IMG/VR virus record: IMGVR_UViG_3300032313_000663
Span: 1 to 54,303 of that record
Direction: 5' to 3' (one strand)
DNA: 54,303 nt
DNA from: a virus
The notes under the pieces were generated by a model, which saw only the letters and a program-made list of their open reading frames with translations, did no database searches and was not told the DNA's origin. Positions 21,415-28,689 of this stretch are shown here, piece after piece (within the stretch, counting starts at the first letter, position 1; the number at the start of each line of letters is the position of its first letter). Position numbers and translations under genes: made by a program.

Positions 21415-22185
21415 GTGAACGCCAACTTCTTCCGCAACTCGACGCTTGAGAAGCCAGCCAAGAACCGCCGCTGCCCGTGCAGCCGCTGTGGCGGCAGTGG
21501 CATCTTCTACATTCACGGCACGTGCTTCCGCTGCGGCGGAAGCAGAGTCGATCCCACCTATCTGACATGGGCCTACCCCGCCGCGTGGACCGACGAGCAG
21601 TGTCAGGCTCACGTTGACTCGCTTAACGCCAAGAACGCCGCCGCCCGCGACCGGGCTGCTGCCAAGAAGAAGGCCAAGACCGACGCGATCTACTCCGCCA
21701 ACGTCGCCCGCTGCCCGGCTCTGGCCCGGCTCACAGACGACGACTTCCGGGGCCAGTTCGACGGCTTCGTGATCGACATCCGGGCCAAGTCTTTCTCGTT
21801 CGCCCTGTCCGATCGTCAGGCTGACGCCCTGACGCGGGCCGTCGAGGCTAAGGACGCGTTCCTTGCCCGGCGGGCGGCTCAGAAGGCCGAGGCGATCGCC
21901 AACGCCAAGCCGATCCCGGCAGGGCGTGTCGAGATCGAGGGCACGGTCCTGTCGATCAAGGAGTACAGCCTGACCGTCGGCTACAACACGAACGTCACGA
22001 GCCTCAAGGCTCTGATCCAGTGCGACGGCTACAAGCTGTTTGGCACCTTGCCCGCCAGCATCGTCGAGGAAGCCAAGGTGGGCGACCGGGTCAGCCTGAC
22101 CGCGACCGTGAAGGAGAAGGAAGCTGGCTTCGGCACCTACAGCCGTCCGACCGGCGGCGAGATTCTGGTGCCCGTCACCGCTTGA
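21415..22185 (+). CDS. DnaJ-type zinc-finger plus OB-like protein
   Basis: 256 residues, GTG after AAAGGAGCCTCCC. CPCSRCGGSGIF ... CFRCGGSR (about 20-43) is a CxxCxGxG zinc unit as in DnaJ. A helical middle follows, and the last ~85 residues (GRVEIEGTVLSIKEYSLTVG ... LKALIQCDGYKLFGTLPASI, VGDRVSLTATV) look like an OB fold. This architecture recurs in phages; a nucleic-acid-binding role is likely, the exact task unknown. First gene behind P7. Confidence 0.7.
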   Translation: MNANFFRNSTLEKPAKNRRCPCSRCGGSGIFYIHGTCFRCGGSRVDPTYLTWAYPAAWTDEQCQAHVDSLNAKNAAARDRAAAKKKAKTDAIYSANVARCPALARLTDDDFRGQFDGFVIDIRAKSFSFALSDRQADALTRAVEAKDAFLARRAAQKAEAIANAKPIPAGRVEIEGTVLSIKEYSLTVGYNTNVTSLKALIQCDGYKLFGTLPASIVEEAKVGDRVSLTATVKEKEAGFGTYSRPTGGEILVPVTA

Positions 22186-22192
22186 CCGAATT

Positions 22193-22202
22193 GTCTGGAC
22201 TC
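22193..22202 (+). promoter_or_regulatory. GTCTGGACTC box
   Basis: Seven bases after the previous stop; continues GTTTACC; 37 bases before the ATG at 22240. Confidence 0.5.
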
Positions 22203-22239
22203 GTTTACCATCCCACCCCCAACGAAGGAGAGATCACCG

Positions 22240-22653
22240 ATGAGCTTCACAGCATTCCACTGCACGTGCCAGAAGTGCGGCAAGCGGTTCTGGGCTTACC
22301 CCAACCGCAAGGGGTCGAGCGGCACCTATCCAAAGTTCTGCTCGCGTGCCTGCTACACGGCAGACGTGAAGCAGACGGCGGAGTGCAACCGTCTCAGGCG
22401 TGAGCGGAAAGAGCAGTCGACCGTTCGCGTCCCGGCCAAGTTCTACAGAGATCACGACGAGCGCGGCTGCGAGCCGGTCAAGAGGTCGAGCCGGTTCGTC
22501 TGGCTTCTGCCATCCGATCCCGGCCTCGATGAACTGCTCGACGACGCACGGCACTATGCAGACCCGGACTCATTCGGCAGCGAGTACGCAGACCTGAGAC
22601 GGTCCGCAGCGGCGACGGTCAAGGCGATCGAGGCGGCGAAGGTCAGCAAGTAA
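22240..22653 (+). CDS. zinc-finger protein, unknown
   Basis: 137 residues. CTCQKCGKRFWAYPNRKGSS ... KFCSRACY is a CxxC...CxxxC zinc finger near the N-terminus like those in phage HNH-associated proteins, but no HNH core follows. C-terminal part helical. ATG after GAAGGAGAGATCACCG. Confidence 0.6.
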   Translation: MSFTAFHCTCQKCGKRFWAYPNRKGSSGTYPKFCSRACYTADVKQTAECNRLRRERKEQSTVRVPAKFYRDHDERGCEPVKRSSRFVWLLPSDPGLDELLDDARHYADPDSFGSEYADLRRSAAATVKAIEAAKVSK

Positions 22654-22679
22654 CACCACCAACAGCAAAGGGGCTACCA

Positions 22680-22934
22680 GTGAACAGCTACGCAATCATC
22701 AACGACACGGCGGTCCTCGATCAGGCCCTGAGCCTCTGCCGAGGCAGCTACCAGCGTGACATCCTCTTGGGTCGCGAGTCTCTGTCTGGCTCGACGCTCA
22801 AGGGAAAGGCCAAGGGCTACGGCGGCAGATATAAGGCGTCCGCCGCCTCGATCTTGCGGAAGTGCCAACTCGCCGGTCTCGCGGTTCGCGAGGAGGCCGG
22901 TCTGCGGGGCAAGCGACTCGTCGTCGTCGGTTAG
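22680..22934 (+). CDS. small basic protein, unknown
   Basis: 84 residues, GTG after AAAGGGGCTACCA. Helix-rich with a glycine/lysine loop (LKGKAKGYGGRYKASAASIL) and a C-terminal helix-strand (KCQLAGLAVREEAGLRGKRL); could be a small HTH. Not recognised. Confidence 0.6.
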   Translation: MNSYAIINDTAVLDQALSLCRGSYQRDILLGRESLSGSTLKGKAKGYGGRYKASAASILRKCQLAGLAVREEAGLRGKRLVVVG

Positions 22935-22943
22935 TACGGACTC
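22934..22943 (+). promoter_or_regulatory. GTACGGACTC box
   Basis: Begins at the last base of the preceding TAG; continues ATTCACC; 29 bases before the GTG at 22973. Confidence 0.55.
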
Positions 22944-22972
22944 ATTCACCCTCAACGGCAAAGGAGACACCA

Positions 22973-23272
22973 GTGAACATCGTTTTAGACGCCGACACGA
23001 GCGACTGCCCCGGTGCGATCTGCAAGGTGCTGAACTCGACCGAGTCACGCTCGATCCTCGTGCAGCAAGACACCGACGCGCCGGGCGTGGCGTCTGCATT
23101 CGGTTGGTCGCCCCGGTACGTGACGTCGATCGCGGGGTGCAGGCACCTCACGACCGACGGCACGGTCGACTGCCAAGAGTGCGGCGTGAAGGCGATCCAG
23201 TTCATCGAGTCTGCGATCGAGTTCTTGAACGACAACGACGGGGCCGTCGCGGACGACCCCGGCTACTTCTAA
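22973..23272 (+). CDS. small protein, unknown
   Basis: 99 residues, GTG after CAAAGGAGACACCA. SILVQQDTDAPGVASAFGWS and HLTTDGTVDCQECGVKAIQF; a single CxxC. Acidic tail. Resembles recurrent phage pattern with V-QTDWD-PG-A--FGW in actinobacteriophages. Function unknown. Confidence 0.65.
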   Translation: MNIVLDADTSDCPGAICKVLNSTESRSILVQQDTDAPGVASAFGWSPRYVTSIAGCRHLTTDGTVDCQECGVKAIQFIESAIEFLNDNDGAVADDPGYF

Positions 23273-23282
23273 GGAGACGCCA

Positions 23283-23642
23283 GTGAAGCTTCCAGATCAT
23301 CTGTCAGTGTTCGAGGGCGACCTGTGGGACAACCGCAGCAAGCCGAGCAGGGTCGTGCGGTCGAGCTACAGCAAGCACGTGCGAGACATCAAGACTGCGG
23401 AAGACGTGAAGGCGTGCCTCCGGGCCGGGCCTTACGCGTGGCCGGGTGGGTATGCGTGCTTCTTCATCACGAGCGACGGTGCGGTGCTGTCGTTCGAGGC
23501 GGCAAAGAAGGGCTTCTTGCAGATCATCTGCTCGCTGAAGGAAGGCGATCACGGCACTGGCTGGCACATCTGCGGTCTGGGCTGCACGGCGGACGAGGAC
23601 GAGACGCCAGTATGCGAACACACGGGCAAGGCAATCGACTAA
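23283..23642 (+). CDS. unknown protein
   Basis: 119 residues, GTG after TAAGGAGACGCCA. TAEDVKACLRAGPYAWPGGY and CFFITSDGAVLSFEAAKKGF, ending GLGCTADEDETPVCEHTGKA. The AGPYAWPGGYP-YFIT-DG--L-F-----E pattern recurs in phage hypotheticals. Function unknown. Confidence 0.65.
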   Translation: MKLPDHLSVFEGDLWDNRSKPSRVVRSSYSKHVRDIKTAEDVKACLRAGPYAWPGGYACFFITSDGAVLSFEAAKKGFLQIICSLKEGDHGTGWHICGLGCTADEDETPVCEHTGKAID

Positions 23643-23654
23643 AGGAGGTGGGCT

Positions 23655-24002
23655 GTGGAGAAGATCGACATCGGTAACGCGACGATCCTGCTCGATGCAG
23701 TGGACACGGACCGCGACGGGCGGACCGTCTACGGCTACTCGATCAGGATCGGTGGAGTCGAGCCGACGCATCAGGCTCGCGACCTGAAAAGCGGCTGTCA
23801 GGGCGGCACGGAGCGGGAGGGACTTGCGAGTCTCCTGTCGTTCCTGTCGGCAGCAGCCGAGTCTCGGCAGTACCGGGAACGGACTGGACGAGAGGGCGAC
23901 AACGAGGACTTGTTCCCGCCGGAGATCGTTGACTGGGCGTGCCAGTACAGCGACGAGATTGCGGTGGCATCGATCGAACTTGAAGGAGGTGACCAGTGTT
24001 GA
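23655..24002 (+). CDS. unknown protein
   Basis: 115 residues, GTG after AAAGGAGGTGGGCT. Beta N-terminus (IDIGNATILLDAVDTDRDGR), helical and acidic C-terminus. 7-base overlap with the next gene. Not recognised. Confidence 0.6.
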   Translation: MEKIDIGNATILLDAVDTDRDGRTVYGYSIRIGGVEPTHQARDLKSGCQGGTEREGLASLLSFLSAAAESRQYRERTGREGDNEDLFPPEIVDWACQYSDEIAVASIELEGGDQC

Positions 24003-24256
24003 ATGTTCGCGTCGAACATACGGATACGTTCGCTGGCGAAGCAAACTACGGCTGGGTTCACCGGCACGAGTTTGAGGCGGTCGACAACGCAAGCCGCAGG
24101 ACACTCGTGCGGCGAGCGAAGGCGGAGTGCGGGCTTACGAACGAGCCGTGCGACGTCATTGAATGGGGAGACGAGATCACGATCAAGCCTCGTGGGCTTC
24201 ATCAGATCGTCTTCGTTACTTGTGAGACGAAAGAGGACACCAATGAGCAAGAGTAA
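23996..24256 (+). CDS. small protein, unknown
   Basis: 86 residues, GTG 23996 after GAAGGAGGTGACCA (a TTG three bases later is possible). Beta-rich (VRVEHTDTFAGEANYGWVHR, LHQIVFVTCETKED). EHTDTFAGEANY...  matches a recurrent plasmid/phage pattern; no function known. Overlaps next ATG by 14 bases. Confidence 0.6.
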   Translation: MLNVRVEHTDTFAGEANYGWVHRHEFEAVDNASRRTLVRRAKAECGLTNEPCDVIEWGDEITIKPRGLHQIVFVTCETKEDTNEQE

Positions 24257-24614
24257 GAACCTGATCCACGTGATTCACCCGTACTGGGACCAAGGCAGTC
24301 TCGTGTTCGACGACCCGAGCGTGGGGCTCGAAGGCGAGCCGTTCGTTGCCGGTGCCGACATTGCCTTGGGCGTGCTGGCCTCGGCGGTGAAGGGATGCAA
24401 GAAGGAGTTCACTCTCGTGTTCAGCCATCTCGCGTTCCCGGGTCACCAACTGAAGGCGACTCGCGGCAAGGCTGAGGCTGGCGGCTACTGGTATCACTGG
24501 GACGCGATCGGCATCGACGGATGGCTGTGCCCGGCACTGTTCAAGTATTTCGACAAGGCACCCAAGAGCATCTACGTGCAGATCACACCTCGACAAAAGA
24601 AAGAGGTGAAGTAG
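24243..24614 (+). CDS. DUF6717-like protein
   Basis: 123 residues. IHVIHPYWDQGSLVFDDPSV, GLEGEPFVAGADIALGVLAS, YWYHWDAIGIDGWLCPALFK, YFDKAPKSIYV. The VFDD--VGL--EPFVAG and GWLCPALF-YF--AP--IYV elements fit a small uncharacterised family I recall as DUF6717. No known function. Stop shares a base with the next GTG. Confidence 0.65.
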   Translation: MSKSKNLIHVIHPYWDQGSLVFDDPSVGLEGEPFVAGADIALGVLASAVKGCKKEFTLVFSHLAFPGHQLKATRGKAEAGGYWYHWDAIGIDGWLCPALFKYFDKAPKSIYVQITPRQKKEVK

Positions 24615-24916
24615 TGAAACTCGTCAGGGAAGACACGTATCGCGTCAGCGAGCGAGTCCTAATTACTCGCGGCGATCGGTTCACGGCCACGGGAGGGCCA
24701 TATTGGAAGTCGAAGGACGGCACGAAGGTGCCGCTCAAAAGTTACGGACCCTATACGTTCCACGCCCACGTGAAGCGTGGTGCTGTTGAGTGGATCGAGT
24801 GTCTCGACAAAGACGGCTGCTTCGCTGTTCTGCACGTCGCAGGGCGAAGGAAGCGGATCGACGGATCGCTTGTGGCAAGACCCTATACCGTGAAAGGAAA
24901 AAAACGTAGGGCTTGA
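24614..24916 (+). CDS. small basic protein, unknown
   Basis: 100 residues, GTG after AAGAGGTGAAGTA. Beta-rich (RVSERVLITRGDRFTATGGP, YTFHAHVKRGAVEWIECLDK) with a basic C-terminus. Last gene before P8. Confidence 0.6.
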   Translation: MKLVREDTYRVSERVLITRGDRFTATGGPYWKSKDGTKVPLKSYGPYTFHAHVKRGAVEWIECLDKDGCFAVLHVAGRRKRIDGSLVARPYTVKGKKRRA

Positions 24917-24941
24917 CCCAAACTCCTGACCTCCGTACAAT
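24913..24941 (+). promoter_or_regulatory. promoter P8 with operator shifted toward the -10
   Basis: TTGACC, 17 bases, TACAAT. Operator CCTGA-CC-TCCGT (24925-24936), displaced two bases toward the -10 relative to most others. Drives the DUF932 gene; start codon 42 bases after the -10. Confidence 0.8.
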
Positions 24942-24983
24942 CTTGCAACTGGTTTCAATCACTTTCAATTTAGGAGCAGACAC

Positions 24984-25712
24984 ATGACCTTGATTCTTCA
25001 CTGCGGTGCAAAGGCCGCGACTCGCGAAGAGGTGGACGCCGTTGCCACCCCGGATAGTACGGAAACGTGGACCCCGATCGCGCACGGCGAGATTGCCGAT
25101 GCGGTCGAGCGGTCGCTCATCGGCACGGGGCTCGCCCCGAAGTCGGTGGATTACGGACTGACGAAGGACGGACTGCGTCTGTTCGGGCTGTACACCCTCG
25201 CGGGTGACCATCCTGACTACGCCCTGACGGTGGGTTTCAGGAACAGCCACGATAAGTCGTTTGCGGCAAGTGTGTGCTGTGGCAGTCGAGTGTTCGTGTG
25301 CGACAATCTCGCCTTCGCTGGCGAGGTCACGATCAGCAGCAAGCACACGAAGCATCTGCGGAGCAGGCTGACTCGGATCGTGTCCGAGGCGGTCGAGAAG
25401 CTGACCGTCAAGCGTCAGCTTGTCGAGCGTCGGATTGCTCTCTACAAGGAGACGGAAGTGGCCTCTCAGGCTCACCTCCACGACCTCGTGCTGCGTTCGT
25501 TCCGCGCCGACGCGATCCCGGCTCAGGCGATCAGCAAGGTGATCGCTGAGTTCGAGGCTCCGCGTCACCCGGAGTTCCGCGACTGGAATCTCTGGAACTT
25601 GCAGAACGCGTTCACCGAGACTCTCAAGAGTTACGGCGAAATCGAGCGTCGGACGATCCGGCTCAACGGCGTCCTCGACACCGAGATCGGAGACAAGCTC
25701 CTCGCGGTGTAG
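24984..25712 (+). CDS. DUF932 domain protein
   Basis: 242 residues. The run from TWTPIAHGEIADAVERSLIG through YGLTKDGLRLFGLYTL, LTVGFRNSHDKSFAASVCCG and VFVCDNLAFAGEVTISSKHT is the DUF932 pattern (phage/plasmid-like protein family). These are widespread on plasmids and phages, sometimes near recombination genes; no biochemical role is settled. It has its own operator promoter (P8) and is followed by a hairpin, so it forms a single-gene unit. Confidence 0.8.
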   Translation: MTLILHCGAKAATREEVDAVATPDSTETWTPIAHGEIADAVERSLIGTGLAPKSVDYGLTKDGLRLFGLYTLAGDHPDYALTVGFRNSHDKSFAASVCCGSRVFVCDNLAFAGEVTISSKHTKHLRSRLTRIVSEAVEKLTVKRQLVERRIALYKETEVASQAHLHDLVLRSFRADAIPAQAISKVIAEFEAPRHPEFRDWNLWNLQNAFTETLKSYGEIERRTIRLNGVLDTEIGDKLLAV

Positions 25713-25721
25713 TCTGGAAGT
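25712..25721 (+). promoter_or_regulatory. GTCTGGAAGT box
   Basis: At the DUF932 stop; continues GTTCACC. A nearly identical tract (GTCTGGAAGTGTTTACC) is at 27822 inside the start of the exonuclease gene, and GTACGGAAGCGGTTACC is at 37715. Confidence 0.45.
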
Positions 25722-25726
25722 GTTCA

Positions 25727-25757
25727 CCCGGCGGGCGGCAACTTCGCCCCCGCCGGG
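25727..25757. terminator. hairpin after DUF932 gene
   Basis: CCCGGCGGG (25727-25735) pairs with CCCGCCGGG (25749-25757); no T-tract. Confidence 0.5.
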
Positions 25758-25778
25758 CACCATCACGGAGGGAAAATC

Positions 25779-26108
25779 ATGGCACGACGAGACCCAAAAC
25801 TGACATACCAAAACTTCGGCAAATTCCGCCACACGTGGATTCACGAGGCGGACCGGATCGTCATGGATTGCGAGGAGTTTGTCGCTCAGCCGCCGTCGGT
25901 CAGTCCACAGTCTGCCCGCCACTGGAGGCGAGCCGCCAAGCTTTACGAGCGTGCTGCGGACTTCTACCGGCGTGCCGGGCTGGGAATCATGTCGATCAAC
26001 TCGTGGAAGAACGCTGAGGCGTGCTACGCGTCCCTCCACATGGCAGACGATCAAGAGCGTTGTCGGTTGAAGAGTGTTTCTATCCCTGTGTATTACGAGG
26101 AGGACTGA
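25779..26108 (+). CDS. unknown protein
   Basis: 109 residues, ATG after ACGGAGGGAAAATC. Helical, TPR-like spacing (ARHWRRAAKLYERAADFYRR, then AGLGIMSINSWKNAEACYAS). Not recognised. Confidence 0.6.
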   Translation: MARRDPKLTYQNFGKFRHTWIHEADRIVMDCEEFVAQPPSVSPQSARHWRRAAKLYERAADFYRRAGLGIMSINSWKNAEACYASLHMADDQERCRLKSVSIPVYYEED

Positions 26109-26111
26109 CGC

Positions 26112-26411
26112 ATGGAAGTGGGACAAAAGGTCTGGACGTCGACGGTTTTCAGCCACGGGCATGACTCGCCCTACGTGTACATCACCGAGAGGACCGTGGT
26201 CGCGGTGACTGACGCCGGGGTTGTTGTCGATGCGAAGAACCACCCGACGATCGTCGAGCAGGAGTCGAAGCTCTACACGAGCAAGGCAGACGCGGCTGCG
26301 GCTGCGATCGACAAGCTCCTCCTCGACCGTCAAGTGGTGGCGGTCAAGTACGAAGCAGAGATCGAGAAGCTGAAAAAAATTCGCTTGCAGGACGCGAGTG
26401 TCTCGGTATAG
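26112..26411 (+). CDS. small protein, unknown
   Basis: 99 residues, ATG after GAGGAGGACTGACGC. N-terminal beta part (VGQKVWTSTVFSHGHDSPYV), C-terminal coiled coil (AAAAAIDKLLLDRQVVAVKY ... EIEKLKKIR). The promoter for the next operon lies in its last codons. Confidence 0.6.
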   Translation: MEVGQKVWTSTVFSHGHDSPYVYITERTVVAVTDAGVVVDAKNHPTIVEQESKLYTSKADAAAAAIDKLLLDRQVVAVKYEAEIEKLKKIRLQDASVSV

Positions 26412-26412
26412 T
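26385..26412 (+). promoter_or_regulatory. promoter without operator, before replication genes
   Basis: TTGCAG, 16-base spacer, TATAGT. It lacks the ACTGA-type inverted repeat, so the replication operon may be expressed independently of the operator-bound regulator. Confidence 0.6.
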
Positions 26413-26432
26413 TTCGGATCACATAACACAAA

Positions 26433-26442
26433 GTACGGATAC
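26433..26442 (+). promoter_or_regulatory. GTACGGATAC box
   Basis: Lies in the short leader six bases before the helicase ATG, where it may affect translation more than transcription. Confidence 0.4.
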
Positions 26443-26447
26443 GCAGA

Positions 26448-27815
26448 ATGGCTTCAAGGAAGAAGCCGTGGCCGCATCAGGCGGCTGCGGTGGCGTGGCT
26501 TCTCGCACGCCTATACGGGTTTCTGAATCACGAAATGGGCTGCGGCAAGACGCTTGTAGCCATTTTGGCGACGGCAGGATGCCGAAACACGCTCGTAGTC
26601 TGCCCGATTGCAGTCGGACCAGCATGGATTGCACAGGTCGCATCATCGGGCGACTCTCGCCGGGTCTGCCTAGCCGTCGAAGGATCGGCGGCTAGGCGGG
26701 CCGAGCGTATCAAAGAGGCTCTTTCGAGCGACGAGCCGACGATCGTAGTCATCAACTACGATTCCGTCTGGAGGCCTGAGATCGCGAAAGTGATCGCAGG
26801 GACTCAGTGGGACGCGATCATTCTCGACGAGTCTCACCGGATTAAGTCTCACACGGGCAAGGCCTCGAAGTTCTTGTGCAAGCTGGCGGAACGTCAGCCG
26901 CAGGCCAAGAGGCTCTGTCTTTCCGGTACTCCGACTCCGAAAGACCCGCTCGACTGGTACGCACAAATCAAGTTTCTTGACCCCGGGATTCTTGGCTGCT
27001 CGTACCCGGCTTTCCGCAATCGGATCGCCAACACTCACCCGAAATATCCGGGCTGGATCACCGGCTTCAAGCAGGATGGTCTCGACGCTCTCCGCGAGCG
27101 GATAGACCAGCACGTGCATCGAGTCAAGAGCGACGACGTCCTCGACCTACCCGAGGCGATCCACACGGTGATCGAGGTGGAAATCACCGGAAAAACCAGA
27201 CAGTTCTACGACTCGCTCGAAAACGACATGATCGCGTTTCTCGACGGCGAGCCGGTGACGGCTGCGAATCAGCTTGTCGTGGTCAGCAGACTTCGCACGG
27301 CGGCGGGCGGCTACAGTCGCATCGACGGCGGCAGTGAGTTCCAGTTGATCGACGGGACGCCTGCCAAGTCTTTGACGTTCGCGGACTGGCTCGAAGACTT
27401 CCCGCAACGCACGCCTCTCGTGGTTTTCTGCTCGTTCGTCCGCGACATCGAAGAGGTCGTCTCCCAGTGTCGCAAGGCAGGCAGGAGCGTGTCTCAGCTA
27501 CGCGGGGGCACGAACCAACTTTCCGAATGGCAGGCCGGTGAGACGGACGTGATCGTGATCCAGCAGCAGTCTGGCGGTGCGGGGATCGACTGCACGAGGG
27601 CCAGCCACTGCGTGTACTACAGCGTCGGCCACAGCTTGGGCGACTTCGACCAAAGCCTCGCGAGGCTCCGCAGGCCGGGCCAGAAACACACGTGCCGCTA
27701 CTACCACTTTGTTGTGAAGAACACGGTGGAGGAGACGATCTACGCCGCACTGCAAAACAAGAGAGACGTGGTTGAGGAAGTTCTATCGAGGCTGACAAGG
27801 AGGGTCGCGAAATGA
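26448..27815 (+). CDS. SNF2/DEAD-like superfamily 2 helicase
   Basis: 455 residues. Motif I MGCGKTL (about 30-36), motif II DESH in AIILDESHRIK, motif III LSGTP, then in the second RecA domain VVFCSF, GTNQLSEWQAGETDVIVIQQ (motif V region with QQQSGGAGID) and motif VI QSLARLRRPGQ. This is the compact phage SNF2-type ATPase, usually found in replication/recombination modules. It should translocate on DNA; partners probably include the exonuclease encoded by the next gene, which overlaps by 4 bases. Confidence 0.9.
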   Translation: MASRKKPWPHQAAAVAWLLARLYGFLNHEMGCGKTLVAILATAGCRNTLVVCPIAVGPAWIAQVASSGDSRRVCLAVEGSAARRAERIKEALSSDEPTIVVINYDSVWRPEIAKVIAGTQWDAIILDESHRIKSHTGKASKFLCKLAERQPQAKRLCLSGTPTPKDPLDWYAQIKFLDPGILGCSYPAFRNRIANTHPKYPGWITGFKQDGLDALRERIDQHVHRVKSDDVLDLPEAIHTVIEVEITGKTRQFYDSLENDMIAFLDGEPVTAANQLVVVSRLRTAAGGYSRIDGGSEFQLIDGTPAKSLTFADWLEDFPQRTPLVVFCSFVRDIEEVVSQCRKAGRSVSQLRGGTNQLSEWQAGETDVIVIQQQSGGAGIDCTRASHCVYYSVGHSLGDFDQSLARLRRPGQKHTCRYYHFVVKNTVEETIYAALQNKRDVVEEVLSRLTRRVAK

Positions 27816-28633
27816 GTGATAGTCTGGAAGTGTTTACCGACATGAGCAATGAGACCTATCACGGGCGAAAGTCGCACGTGAGCCGGTCGCAGGCGAGTCG
27901 GTATCGAGGTGTTCGCGGAGGGCGAGCGCAGCGTTACGAGGAGGTGAAGGGTGGCAAGCTATTCGAGGGCAATGCCGGGACGTCTTTCGGGACGCTCGTG
28001 GACGTCGCCTTCGAGGCTGAGGCTCGTGGTCTCGACTGGCGGAGCCGGTGTGCTGTCGCGCCGCCGGAGGTGCTGACATCGAACGGCCAGCGGCGTGGCA
28101 ACGCGTTCGCGGCGTGGAAAGAGAGCCTTCCGCCCGGTGCGTTGGAGTGCAGCGTGGCCGACTTCGTGAAGGTCGCCGACATCATCGAGTCTCTCAAGGA
28201 ACACAAGATCGCTCGTCAGTTGCTGGAGTCGATCAAGCACACGCAGTACAGCGTGTTCTGGAAGGACGAGGACGGGCACGACCGCAAGGCACGACCTGAC
28301 GGCTTGAACGACGACGAGTGGTTTGACTTGAAGACGACGAGCAGCGAGTTCAGCAAGCTCAAGTATTCGTTCCGCGAGTTTGCCTATGACTGGCAGGCAG
28401 CTTGGTATCTGGACAGTGCGATCGCCGCAGGATGGAAGCCTTTCAGATTCCGCTTCATCGTTGTCCAGACTTTCGCTCCGTATGACGTCGCTGTCTTTAG
28501 TCTCGAAGACGAGGCGATCGAGAACGCTCGTCACGAGATCAGGAAGACTCTGGCAGACATGAAGCACCGTCGCGAGACGGGAGTCTACGTGCCTGATCAA
28601 TATCACGCGGAGCAAGTGTTGGAGTTGGGTTGA
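27812..28633 (+). CDS. RecE/PD-(D/E)XK-type exonuclease
   Basis: 273 residues. YHGRKSHVSRSQASRYRGVR at the start, AGTSFGTLVDVAFEAEARGL, then KARPDGLNDDEWFDLKTTSS and the closing FAYDWQAAWYLDSAI: the order of the RecE-like PD-(D/E)XK exonuclease, with Asp in RPDG, D-x-K in FDLKT and Gln in the YDWQAAWY motif. Such enzymes resect 5' ends to give 3' single strands for annealing. The following SSB-like gene would handle that product. ATGA coupling to the helicase. Confidence 0.88.
   Translation: MSDSLEVFTDMSNETYHGRKSHVSRSQASRYRGVRGGRAQRYEEVKGGKLFEGNAGTSFGTLVDVAFEAEARGLDWRSRCAVAPPEVLTSNGQRRGNAFAAWKESLPPGALECSVADFVKVADIIESLKEHKIARQLLESIKHTQYSVFWKDEDGHDRKARPDGLNDDEWFDLKTTSSEFSKLKYSFREFAYDWQAAWYLDSAIAAGWKPFRFRFIVVQTFAPYDVAVFSLEDEAIENARHEIRKTLADMKHRRETGVYVPDQYHAEQVLELG
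27822..27831 (+). promoter_or_regulatory. GTCTGGAAGT box inside the exonuclease start
   Basis: Coding bases 11-20 of the exonuclease gene; followed by GTTTACC. Extended match to 25712 (TAGTCTGGAAGTGTT) suggests either a functional site or a small sequence duplication. Confidence 0.35.
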
Positions 28634-28689
28634 TTGTCGAGTCGGACTGTCTGACTCGATTTGTTCGGTAGGCAAGGAGGATCATCATC

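Noticed and set aside
25055-25064. GTACGGAAAC, a box-like match within the DUF932 gene
   Set aside because: It lies deep in coding sequence, lacks the trailing T-Y-ACC part and precedes no gene start.
24735-26429. 564-codon open frame on the minus strand
   Set aside because: It lies opposite the DUF932 gene and two other supported genes, has no family motif or ribosome site, and is the expected antisense shadow in GC-rich codon usage.
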